From contig JAIOPL010000019.1 in the NCBI GenBank assembly GCA_021413925.1, positions 1 to 58,319 of the forward strand: a DNA stretch of 58,319 bases. Direction: 5' to 3'. Shown here piece by piece: positions 42,676 through 50,583 of the stretch (position 1 is the first letter of the stretch; each line of letters begins with the position of its first letter). The notes below the pieces were generated by a model that had not been told where the DNA came from, did not search any database, and was given only the letters and a program-made list of their open reading frames with translations. Origin of the DNA: Verrucomicrobiota bacterium. GTDB taxonomy: Bacteria > Verrucomicrobiota > Verrucomicrobiia > Chthoniobacterales > UBA6821. Made by a program: the position numbers and the translations under genes.

Positions 42676-43980
42676 GTGATCCCTAAACCCGCAGATTCCC
42701 TACATGAAGTTGCCGTTGTCGGTCTCGGTTATGTCGGCATTCCACTTGCAGTTGGCTTTGCCGAGGCCGGATGCCGCACCTTGGGATTCGACCTTGATCA
42801 AGAGCGTGTGCGTGAACTTCAGTCCGGTCACTCCCCACTGACCACGGTCCCGGCCGAAAGGATCAATGCAGTTACCGGAAAACAGCTCCTCACCTTTACA
42901 GTGAACAAGGAGGACCTTGCCCGCAGTGAAGCAATCATCATCTGCGTTCCCACCCCCCTCCGCACGCACCTCGATCCTGACATCACATTCATCCTCTCGG
43001 CTGGTGAGGAGATCGCTCCAGTTCTCAGGAAAGGCATGCTGGTCTCCCTGGAATCCAGCACCTATCCCGGAACAACCCGTGAGGATCTTCGCAAGGGTCT
43101 GGAGGAGAAATCAGGGCTCAAGGCAGGTGTTGACTTCGCCCTTGCCTTCTCCCCCGAGCGTGAGGATCCGGGCAATGAGAAGAGTGTTCTCAAGCAGATG
43201 CCCAAGGTTGTCGGGGGACTCACTCCTGCATGCCTTGAGCGAGCCGTGGAACTCTACTCGCACGCCGTCAGCAATGTCGTCCCCGTCAGCAATTGCGACA
43301 CCGCCGAGGCAGTCAAGCTCACGGAGAATATTTTCCGCTTTATCAATATCGCCCTCGTGAACGAGCTCAAGCGCATCTACACCCCCATGGGAATCGATAT
43401 CTGGGAGGTCATCGAAGCAGCGAAGACCAAGCCATTCGGATTCATGCCTTTCTATCCCGGCCCCGGTGTTGGCGGGCACTGCATCCCGCTTGATCCCTAC
43501 TACCTCACATGGAAGGCCCGTGAGTTCAATCTCGACACGCGCTTCATCCAGCTTGCGGGTCAGATCAACCGCGGAATGCCCTTCTATGTAGTCAGTCACC
43601 TGGTGGAGGGACTCAATACACTTTCCCTGCCGATTCAGGGCGTTCGGATCCTGATCCTTGGTCTATCCTACAAACCGAATATCCCAGATGACCGAGAGTC
43701 ACCCTCTTACGTGATCATGAATATCCTCAAGGAGAAGGGGGCTGAAGTAGACTTCTATGATCCTTTCATCCCAGTCATCGAAAAGCATGCCGGTCCTCAA
43801 TGGGCAGGACGTCACTCCATCGATTGGAATCCAGAAACACTAAATAGCTACACTGCTGCTGTCGTCTGCACTCCTCACAGAGGAGTCGATTATTCCCAAC
43901 TCGCCGAGCATATCCCCCTCATCGTCGACGCATGCAATATCGTCCCCAAGAACAGCAAAGCCCGCGTCATCCCCGCCTAG
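42676..43980 (+). CDS. Nucleotide-sugar dehydrogenase, UDP-N-acetylhexosamine type (WecC/TviB/WbpA-like)
   Basis: NAD-dependent four-electron dehydrogenase of 434 residues, GTG start. The N-terminal Rossmann fold is VAVVGLGYVGIPLAVGFAEA; the catalytic Cys lies in GPGVGGHCIPLDPYYLTWKA, the form typical of enzymes that oxidise UDP-N-acetyl sugars rather than UDP-glucose (which show GGSCFPKD). The C-terminal domain begins ILGLSYKPNIPDDRESPS. It supplies a UDP-N-acetylhexosaminuronate for the synthase upstream. The gene ends just before a GCAGAGGCGC-type repeat and a truncated GxxExxY gene. Confidence 0.88.
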   Translation: MIPKPADSLHEVAVVGLGYVGIPLAVGFAEAGCRTLGFDLDQERVRELQSGHSPLTTVPAERINAVTGKQLLTFTVNKEDLARSEAIIICVPTPLRTHLDPDITFILSAGEEIAPVLRKGMLVSLESSTYPGTTREDLRKGLEEKSGLKAGVDFALAFSPEREDPGNEKSVLKQMPKVVGGLTPACLERAVELYSHAVSNVVPVSNCDTAEAVKLTENIFRFINIALVNELKRIYTPMGIDIWEVIEAAKTKPFGFMPFYPGPGVGGHCIPLDPYYLTWKAREFNLDTRFIQLAGQINRGMPFYVVSHLVEGLNTLSLPIQGVRILILGLSYKPNIPDDRESPSYVIMNILKEKGAEVDFYDPFIPVIEKHAGPQWAGRHSIDWNPETLNSYTAAVVCTPHRGVDYSQLAEHIPLIVDACNIVPKNSKARVIPA

Positions 43981-44037
43981 CAGGGAAACGGGGAATCGAC
44001 TCGCGCGGAGGCGCAGAGGCGCGGAGGTTTTAGAGAT

Positions 44038-44208
44038 ATGAATAAAAACGAGATTGGCACACGGGTTATTGAAGCTGCGATCAGTGTCCATCGGGAACTT
44101 GGCCCAGGCCTCTTGGAGAGCGTTTACGAAGTCGTCCTGTCTCGAGAGTTAGCTAATCATGGATTGAAATCCGAGAGGCAAATCCCCGGCACCTTAGAAC
44201 GAGGATGA
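44038..44208 (+). pseudogene. Truncated GxxExxY-family protein
   Basis: Reads MNKNEIGTRVIEAAISVHRE then LGPGLLESVYEVVLSRELAN and stops at codon 57. It contains the family's namesake motif G-L-L-E-S-V-Y. Intact members are about 120-130 residues, so the second half is missing; the reading frame leaves the family after SERQIP and meets a stop. It is directly preceded by a GCGCAGAGGCGCGGAGG repeat. Its end overlaps the start of the GH16 gene by four bases, suggesting that a deletion fused the two regions. Confidence 0.8.
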
Positions 44209-45119
44209 GAAAGAGTTTTTGTTATAAAATAAAAAAACCTCCCGATAAATATTCGCGCCTCTGCGATTGCTTGCCCGGCCTCGGCCTATTGGCCTGCGTT
44301 ACGGCAGCGGGAAAACATTTATCCGGATTCCTCCTATTCCTACTTATGAGTTTATCTTCACTCATGGCGGGGGAATATTTCGAGGGGTTTGATAACCCCG
44401 GGAAGCCCCCTGAGCGTGATGGTATCCACTGGGGATACACTGACGAACTGACTCCCGTGGCCGGATGGAAATCCATTATTCCCGGTGACGGCTTCGCCCA
44501 TCTTTCAGTCACGAGTCATTCGCTCGCGAAGAAAATCAAACACCTCCCTGACGGAAGTGACTTCCTCCCCTTCCAGACACTTTCCCTGGGGCCCATTGGA
44601 AGTAATCACCGGATCAGCATCCGGGCGAAGAACATGGCCATCCCCGGTGTCGCCTGCGTCCTCTTCACCTATCGTGAAAAAACCAAGGTGGATGAAATTG
44701 ATATCGAGGTCACTCCGGACGACACCCAGTCAGCCGAGACAGGACACATGACCGGCACGAACGGCGGGTGGACCGATGTCCGGCTCAATACCTGGGCCAA
44801 TGCCAGGGAGAGTAAGAATGGCGACGCCTCACTCCTGCCGATGCGGAGCATTCGTGCGCCGATCATCGACTCCAACGGGGAAAAGGTCTCCCACCGCGAT
44901 GACAAGTTTCATATCTACACGATCGAGTGGCGCATCGGGAGTGTCCTGTTCTTCATCGACGGGGTTGAGCAGGCCTGTATCGATGACGTGGTTCCCGACT
45001 ATCCCTCCACAGTCATCTTCGGGATGCGACGCATGCCGTGGTCAGGCAAAGCAGATTGGTCTGGTGAGCAAACCCTGCTAGTCGACTGGATCGACATCGA
45101 ATCACTGAACAAGGAGTGA
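44205..45119 (+). CDS. Secreted glycoside hydrolase family 16-like protein
   Basis: Beta-sandwich (concanavalin-like) enzyme. The GH16 catalytic motif E-x-D-x-E is present as DEIDIEVTPDD near residue 165, with supporting strands (FHIYTIEWRIGSVLFFIDGV). The mature part starts after a signal region FLLFLLMSLSSLMA. The true start is unsure: from ATG 44205 there are ~30 extra residues translated from repeat-like sequence; a TTG at 44289 gives a more normal signal peptide. GH16 enzymes cut beta-1,3/1,4-glucans, galactans and related polymers. As last gene of the polysaccharide cluster it may trim or release the polymer. Confidence 0.82.
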   Translation: MRKSFCYKIKKPPDKYSRLCDCLPGLGLLACVTAAGKHLSGFLLFLLMSLSSLMAGEYFEGFDNPGKPPERDGIHWGYTDELTPVAGWKSIIPGDGFAHLSVTSHSLAKKIKHLPDGSDFLPFQTLSLGPIGSNHRISIRAKNMAIPGVACVLFTYREKTKVDEIDIEVTPDDTQSAETGHMTGTNGGWTDVRLNTWANARESKNGDASLLPMRSIRAPIIDSNGEKVSHRDDKFHIYTIEWRIGSVLFFIDGVEQACIDDVVPDYPSTVIFGMRRMPWSGKADWSGEQTLLVDWIDIESLNKE

Positions 45120-45508
45120 TGAATCTCCCGCGCAGAGGTGCGGAGAATGAAGACCGAGATCTCCCGCAGAGACGCAGAGGCGCAGAGAGGGAAAGTGAAA
45201 AGGACTGAGAGTGGAGCACTATTCCTCACCTTCCTGAATTCCACATTCATCATCCCTTTTATCCCCTTCATCCCTGTGAAGTCTTCTCCGCGCCTCTGCG
45301 CCTCAGCGGGAGTTATTCCTAAGCTTCCTTAGTTCCACATTCATCATCCCTTCTATCCCCTTCATCCCTGTGAATCCTTCTCCCCTCTCTGCGCCTCTGC
45401 GGGATAATTCATTCAGCCCCCTATTCCATCCCCCTCTCCCGCAAACATAAGTAATTGACTTAGATGACACTGATCGTGCGATCCGACAGGCACGCTTACA
45501 TTTAAGTT
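45120..45508. repeat. Gene-free 389 bp made of composite dispersed repeats
   Basis: Two 42-bp direct repeats differing at one base lie at 45239-45280 and 45333-45374 (start TTCCACATTCATCATCCCTT, end CTTCATCCCTGTGAA). Each is followed by an inverted GCGCCTCTGCG copy (about 45286-45311 and 45385-45404). Two further copies in the opposite orientation lie at about 45125-45144 and 45161-45190. The promoter of the GAF-GGDEF-EAL operon must be in the last ~80 bp, which contain TTGACT followed by AT-rich sequence. Confidence 0.8.
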
Positions 45509-48004
45509 GTGAGTGCATCCGTCCCAGAAAATACCACGGCTACCCCACCTCACGAACAGACGGTCCCATCAGTTCCACTACCCCACGATCAGCAGGTCCC
45601 CATGCGGCGCAGCACCGATCAGGCTCTGATGCCACACGTGTCATCCCATGCACCGATTCATCCCCATGAGGAGGAACGCATGGCCCGGTTACTAGGCTAC
45701 GACATCCTCGATACCGAGAACGATGTGATCCTGGACCAACTTACCGCGATGGCTGCCCGGATCACGGGATCCCCGATCGCTCTCATCTCACTGATTGACC
45801 GTGATCGACAGTGGCTGAAGTCCCACTACGGCCTCGACGTTGAGGAAACCACACGGGACGACGCCTTCTGCGCCCACACGATTATGGAAGCGGATAAGGT
45901 GATGCTCATCACGGATGCCCGGAAGGACGCGCGCTTTGTCTTCAATCCCTTTGTCACGGGTGAGCCACATATCCGCTTCTATGCGGGTGTTCCTCTTCAT
46001 AATGGGGACAAGCTCGCGATCGGTAGCCTGTGTGTCATCGACCGGAAAGCGAAGGAACTCTCCGAGGAGCAGATCAATTCACTGAAGGTTATAGCCCGGA
46101 TTGTCATGGATTACCTCGATGTCTATCGCTCCAACCGACATCTCACGCATCTTCTGCTGAAGGAAAAGCAAATCTATAACCGTCTTCTGAGCATGTCCTC
46201 AGAGATGACCTCACTATCGATTTCCCTGGACGATGCCCTCCAGAACATCCTGAACAATCTCGATTCCTCACTCGGTTGGCTCTCATGTCGGATCAATAAC
46301 CTCACGACGCATGAACTACCCGATATCCGGATGAATCCCAGCCTTCCCGAAGACCCTCAGATTGACTCGATTTGGAAGAAGATTGATTCTCAGTCGCCGA
46401 AGGTCCTTCGTGAGATGCAGAAGACGGCATTCATCTCCAGCAATGTCACGGGTCCTGAGTATGCCTACCTGGTGGTTCCAGTCAGAAACCGTGGCAAGCT
46501 GGTGGCTAGGATTGAAATGATCTATCCGGATCACCGCAAAGCGGACGCGCGGATCAAGGAAGTCTTCGACATCATGGCGGTCACTCTAGGGATCGTCGCG
46601 GAGAGGGAGCTTGCCACCATGGAGCTCAAGTATCGGGCCAACCACGATGCCCTTACCGGGGCGATCAACAGGACCCTCTTCCTGGAAGAGCTTCAGAAAG
46701 GCATCTCGGAGGCCAAGTGCAGTCACCCCGACGCGGTTCTTCTCTTCCTCGATCTGGATGGATTCAAGGAGGTGAATGATAACTTCGGACACCAGATCGG
46801 AGACCGCCTTCTCGTCGAAGTCACGGAACGCCTTCGGAGCCTCAGTCGCGAAAAGGACATTCTCGGGCGCCTGAGTGGCGATGAATTTGTCCTCCTGGTA
46901 CGCCATCTCGATATCAGCGAGGACCTGGAACCTCTTCTCAAACGGATTCAGAGGCATATCTCCCAGCCCTTCATGCTCGGAGATCTGGAAATCCGGATCA
47001 CCAGCAGCATCGGGGCCGCGATCCTGGACCGTAACGACCTAACCACACCGGAACTCCTCCGCCGTGCCGAGGAGTCCATGTACCTCGTCAAGAATGGGGA
47101 ACGCAAGGGCTACTGCATCGCCAACGAGCAGATCATCAAGGAGTTCAAGGATCGCCTCGATCTCGATCACAACATCCATCAAGCCGTCTATGAGAAACGG
47201 CTCCTTCTCCAGTTTCAGCCCATCATGGATCTCCGTACGGGAGAGATCTCCTCCGCGGAGGCCCTACTACGGGTATTGAACAAGGATGGCACCATCATGA
47301 ATGCCTACGATTTCATCCCTTCGCTGGAGCGTAGTCGCCTCATGACTGAGGTCGATGACTGGGTAGTCGCCGAGGCCATCCGGATCGTGCAGCAACATCT
47401 GGTCAAGCTGCCGGCGATTCCCGGATTCCGCCTCTCGCTCAATGTGAGTCCAGCAATCCTCATGACTCACGGATATGCTCTCTTCACACTCAATCGCCTG
47501 AAGACAGCGAACATACCCCCGGGGATACTGCGCATCGAGATCATCGAGGATCACCTGGACACGAGTAATGCATCACTCATGGAAAACCTCAACCTGTTAC
47601 GGGAAGCGGGCGTGAGTATTGCGATCGATGACTTCGGGACAGGCTACAGCAACCTTCAGCACCTGACCTCCATACCGTTCGACACGCTCAAGATCGACCG
47701 TGCTTTCCTGAAGGGAATCCTGCCGCAGAACACTAAGGATAAAGAGCTTCTGGCCGCCATCGTCGCTCTGGGGGGAACCCTCGGCTACTCGCTTGTCGCC
47801 GAGGGAATCGAGAATCAGGAACAGGCCGACTACCTTGTCTCCATCGGGTGCCATCACGGACAGGGATATCTCTATGCAAAACCGATGCCGATCGAAGGCC
47901 TTATCGAGTTCATGGTGAATCATTCCCCCCATGTCCTAGCCCTGACCATACCTGACACACCGTCACCTCCCCTTCTCCGGCACCCTCAATTATCCAATCA
48001 CTGA
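45509..48004 (+). CDS. GAF-GGDEF-EAL protein (cyclic-di-GMP turnover)
   Basis: Cytoplasmic signalling protein of 831 residues, GTG start (an ATG at 45602 is an alternative). Residues ~57-215 form a GAF domain (MARLLGYDILDTENDVIL, FYAGVPLHNGDKLAIGSLCV). A less clear sensor region follows, then GGDEF (~380-545) with an SGDEF active site near residue 456, compatible with diguanylate cyclase activity. The EAL domain (~555-810) keeps EALL, SLNVSP, EIIEDH, DDFGTGYSNL, LKIDRAF, VAEGIEN and the QGYLYAKP loop, so phosphodiesterase activity is likely. It opens the operon and is 20 bp upstream of kaiC. Confidence 0.92.
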   Translation: MSASVPENTTATPPHEQTVPSVPLPHDQQVPMRRSTDQALMPHVSSHAPIHPHEEERMARLLGYDILDTENDVILDQLTAMAARITGSPIALISLIDRDRQWLKSHYGLDVEETTRDDAFCAHTIMEADKVMLITDARKDARFVFNPFVTGEPHIRFYAGVPLHNGDKLAIGSLCVIDRKAKELSEEQINSLKVIARIVMDYLDVYRSNRHLTHLLLKEKQIYNRLLSMSSEMTSLSISLDDALQNILNNLDSSLGWLSCRINNLTTHELPDIRMNPSLPEDPQIDSIWKKIDSQSPKVLREMQKTAFISSNVTGPEYAYLVVPVRNRGKLVARIEMIYPDHRKADARIKEVFDIMAVTLGIVAERELATMELKYRANHDALTGAINRTLFLEELQKGISEAKCSHPDAVLLFLDLDGFKEVNDNFGHQIGDRLLVEVTERLRSLSREKDILGRLSGDEFVLLVRHLDISEDLEPLLKRIQRHISQPFMLGDLEIRITSSIGAAILDRNDLTTPELLRRAEESMYLVKNGERKGYCIANEQIIKEFKDRLDLDHNIHQAVYEKRLLLQFQPIMDLRTGEISSAEALLRVLNKDGTIMNAYDFIPSLERSRLMTEVDDWVVAEAIRIVQQHLVKLPAIPGFRLSLNVSPAILMTHGYALFTLNRLKTANIPPGILRIEIIEDHLDTSNASLMENLNLLREAGVSIAIDDFGTGYSNLQHLTSIPFDTLKIDRAFLKGILPQNTKDKELLAAIVALGGTLGYSLVAEGIENQEQADYLVSIGCHHGQGYLYAKPMPIEGLIEFMVNHSPHVLALTIPDTPSPPLLRHPQLSNH

Positions 48005-48024
48005 ACACCAAAATACGCCCCAAA

Positions 48025-49815
48025 ATGAGCCCGAAACAGAAACCCAAAGCAACTGGCAAAGCAATTGGCAAAGAGACAGGCAACGTCACATCCAGACCGC
48101 AACTCCCCAAGACGCCCACCGGCATTCTCGGTTTGGATGAAATCACCGGCGGTGGATTGCCAAAAGGGCGGCCTATCCTTGTCTGCGGCGCCGCAGGCTG
48201 TGGCAAGACAGTGATGGGAATGCAGTTTCTGGTGAATGGCGCCAATCTGTACAATGAACCGGGCGTCTTTATGTCGTTCCAAGAGAGCGAGCAGGAGCTC
48301 ATCAGCAACGTCGAGGCGTTCGGATTTGATCTGAAAGACCTCATCCGGCGCAAGAAGCTTGTGATTGATTCCATTGCCGTCGAGCGCAGCGAGATCGAAG
48401 AGGCAGGCAAATACGATCTGGAGGGTCTCTTCATCCGCCTGGGCCACGCGATCGACTCCATCAATGCCAAGCGCGTGGTGCTTGATACCATCGAATCGCT
48501 CTTTAGCGATCTGGGCAACCCCCCACTCCTGAGAGCCGAAATCAGTCGTCTCTTTCGTTGGCTCAAGAAGAAAGGTGTGACCGCCATCATCACCGGCGAA
48601 CCCGGGGTCGCAATGCTGACGCGCCAGGGACTGGAAGAGTATATCAGCGACTGCGTCATCAAGCTCGATAACCGGATTACTGATCAGATCTCCGAACGCC
48701 GCCTGCGCGTGATCAAGTACCGCGGTTCGGAGCACGGCACCAACGAGTATCCATTTCTGATCGATGAGGGGGCAATCACCGTCCTGCCGATCACCTCGGC
48801 CACACTGAAACATCTTGTTTCAACCCACCGCGTCCCTACTGGCGTGCAGCGTCTGGATGCCATGCTCGGCGGCAAGGGGTTCTACCAGGGCAGTAGCGTG
48901 CTCGTCTCAGGCACAGCGGGCACCGGCAAGAGCAGTCTGGCAGTGCACTTTGTCGACGCCGCTTGCCGCATGGGGGAACGCGCCATCTATTTCACCTTCG
49001 AGGAGGGGGCTGAACAGATCATCCGCAATATGCGCTCGATCGGCATCGACTTGGAGCAATGGGTGCGGAGGGGCCTGCTACAGTTTGCGGCTCACCGCCC
49101 GACTACCTATGGCCTGGAAAAGCATCTACTCATGATGCAACGGTCTATCAACGACTTCGATCCGGCAGTGGTGGTGGTCGACCCCTTGAACAGTTTTGTC
49201 GTGGATGGCAATCAGATGGACGTGAAGGGCATGTTGATGCGCCTGGTGAATTTCATGAAGACGAAGGGCATCACCAGCCTGTTTACTAATCTGACGGCGG
49301 GAGGAGGCCCGATCGAGCAGACCGACATACGGATCTCGTCACTGATCGACACCTGGATACTGCTCCGTGACATTGATTATATCGGCGAGCGCAACCGTAC
49401 TCTCTGCATCCTGAAGTCGCGCGGTATGGTGCATTCCAACCAGGTCCGCGAGTTCTTGTTGACCGAGCACGGAGTGCAGTTGAGAGATGTCTATCTCGGC
49501 CCGTCAGGCGTGCTGACCGGCACAGCCAGAGTGAATCAGGAGGCGGCCGAGAAAGCCGCGGAACTGATACGCGAGCAGGAATTGAAGCGCGGCCGCGAGC
49601 TACTGGCCGGCAAGCGTTCCATCGTGGAAGCCCAGATTGCCGCCATGCGTGCCGAGTTCAAAGTGCAGGAGCTGGCGAGCCGGAAAGTCACCGATGTACA
49701 AGAAGCCATTGAGACACTTGCGGCCGAGCAACGTAAGCTCATGGCGTATGCGCGCGGCAGGGATTTCAGCGCCCAGGGGTCACCAAACCGTCTCAAGAAA
49801 GGGAAATCGAAATAA
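48025..49815 (+). CDS. kaiC: KaiC-family double ATPase
   Basis: Two-domain RecA-fold ATPase of 596 residues. Walker A motifs are GAAGCGKT at residue ~55 (CI) and GTAGTGKS at ~296 (CII). The catalytic Glu pair is complete in CII (FTFEEGAEQ, E326/E327), but in CI reads SFQES, so the first Glu is Gln86. The autophosphorylation site region is TDIRISSLIDTW: T433, S438 and S439 align with T426, S431 and T432 of cyanobacterial KaiC, so the second phospho-site is Ser. The C-terminal ~90 residues extend beyond the usual length as a charged coiled coil. No kaiA is nearby. Central to the operon. Confidence 0.95.
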   Translation: MSPKQKPKATGKAIGKETGNVTSRPQLPKTPTGILGLDEITGGGLPKGRPILVCGAAGCGKTVMGMQFLVNGANLYNEPGVFMSFQESEQELISNVEAFGFDLKDLIRRKKLVIDSIAVERSEIEEAGKYDLEGLFIRLGHAIDSINAKRVVLDTIESLFSDLGNPPLLRAEISRLFRWLKKKGVTAIITGEPGVAMLTRQGLEEYISDCVIKLDNRITDQISERRLRVIKYRGSEHGTNEYPFLIDEGAITVLPITSATLKHLVSTHRVPTGVQRLDAMLGGKGFYQGSSVLVSGTAGTGKSSLAVHFVDAACRMGERAIYFTFEEGAEQIIRNMRSIGIDLEQWVRRGLLQFAAHRPTTYGLEKHLLMMQRSINDFDPAVVVVDPLNSFVVDGNQMDVKGMLMRLVNFMKTKGITSLFTNLTAGGGPIEQTDIRISSLIDTWILLRDIDYIGERNRTLCILKSRGMVHSNQVREFLLTEHGVQLRDVYLGPSGVLTGTARVNQEAAEKAAELIREQELKRGRELLAGKRSIVEAQIAAMRAEFKVQELASRKVTDVQEAIETLAAEQRKLMAYARGRDFSAQGSPNRLKKGKSK

Positions 49816-49834
49816 AGAATCTCCGGACGCCACA

Positions 49835-49864
49835 GCAACAACCGTGAAAGCAACAACCGTGAAA
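49835..49864. repeat. 15-bp tandem repeat GCAACAACCGTGAAA x2
   Basis: Two near-perfect consecutive 15-mers at the 5' end of the first kaiB, each containing a GTG. It duplicates a possible start codon and encodes ATTVK-ATTVK. Confidence 0.7.
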
Positions 49865-50164
49865 GCGGCTCACGGAAATGCAAGCCCGGATCTGTACGTT
49901 CTGCGCCTCTATGTGGCAGGCCAAACGCCGAAGTCGCTCGCGGCCATTACCAATCTGAAGAGGATCTGTGACGAACATCTGGCAGGGCGCCATCAGAGCG
50001 AAGTCATTGATCTCCTGCAAAATCCGCAACTCGCGCGCAAGGATCAGATCCTGGCGATCCCGACCCTGGTACGCCTTCAGCCGCTACCGGTGCACAAGAT
50101 TATCGGCGATCTCTCCGACACAGAGCGTGCGCTCATCGCGCTGGGCCTCCGGGAAAGACCATAG
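49844..50164 (+). CDS. kaiB: KaiB-family protein 1
   Basis: Thioredoxin-like KaiB of about 106 residues. The core is LYVLRLYVAGQTPKSLAAIT, VIDLLQNPQLARKDQILAIP and the cis-Pro loop TPTLVRL-like PTLVRLQPLPVHKIIGDLSD, which agrees with KaiB. The start is uncertain: GTG at 49844 or 49859 in a short repeat gives a normal length; an ATG at 49748 inside kaiC would add 32 residues. KaiB binds KaiC, typically on the CI ring, after switching fold. Downstream, a second kaiB follows after 20 bp. Confidence 0.9.
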   Translation: MKATTVKAAHGNASPDLYVLRLYVAGQTPKSLAAITNLKRICDEHLAGRHQSEVIDLLQNPQLARKDQILAIPTLVRLQPLPVHKIIGDLSDTERALIALGLRERP

Positions 50165-50184
50165 GTTTATAAGGAGAGGCGCGC

Positions 50185-50583
50185 ATGAACAGGAAACCTC
50201 TCCAGGATCAACCACAAGGGCTTAAGCAAGCCTCTAACCAAGCCTCTCATGCTCAGAACCCAAGGAAGAGCGAGCACTCTGAGACTGCTAAGACTGCTGA
50301 AACTGCTGAGCCCTATATCCTCAAGCTCTACATCGCCGGCATGACGCCGCTCTCGCTGCGCTCCATCGAGAATGCGAAACGAATCTGCGAGGAACATCTG
50401 GCAGACCGCTACCAGTTGGAGGTGATCGACATCAGGCAGCAGCCGCAACTCGCGAAGGGGGCACAAATCACCGCGGCTCCAACGCTTATCAGAGAGATGC
50501 CTCTGCCTCTGCGTCGCGTGGTGGGCGACTTATCTGACACCCAGCATGTGCTCCTGGGGCTCGACCTGAAGAGGAGAAGATAA
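50185..50583 (+). CDS. kaiB: KaiB-family protein 2
   Basis: Second KaiB homologue of 132 residues with a good ribosome-binding site (GGAGAGG). After a 45-residue Ala/Thr/Lys-rich leader comes the fold: YILKLYIAGMTPLSLRSIEN, LEVIDIRQQPQLAKGAQITA, APTLIREMPLPLRRVVGDLS. It differs from KaiB 1 in many positions, so they are not a recent duplication. Such tandem, non-identical KaiBs next to a KaiC are known in non-cyanobacterial kai loci, where one may be non-fold-switching. Its stop overlaps the histidine kinase start (TAATG). Confidence 0.88.
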   Translation: MNRKPLQDQPQGLKQASNQASHAQNPRKSEHSETAKTAETAEPYILKLYIAGMTPLSLRSIENAKRICEEHLADRYQLEVIDIRQQPQLAKGAQITAAPTLIREMPLPLRRVVGDLSDTQHVLLGLDLKRRR

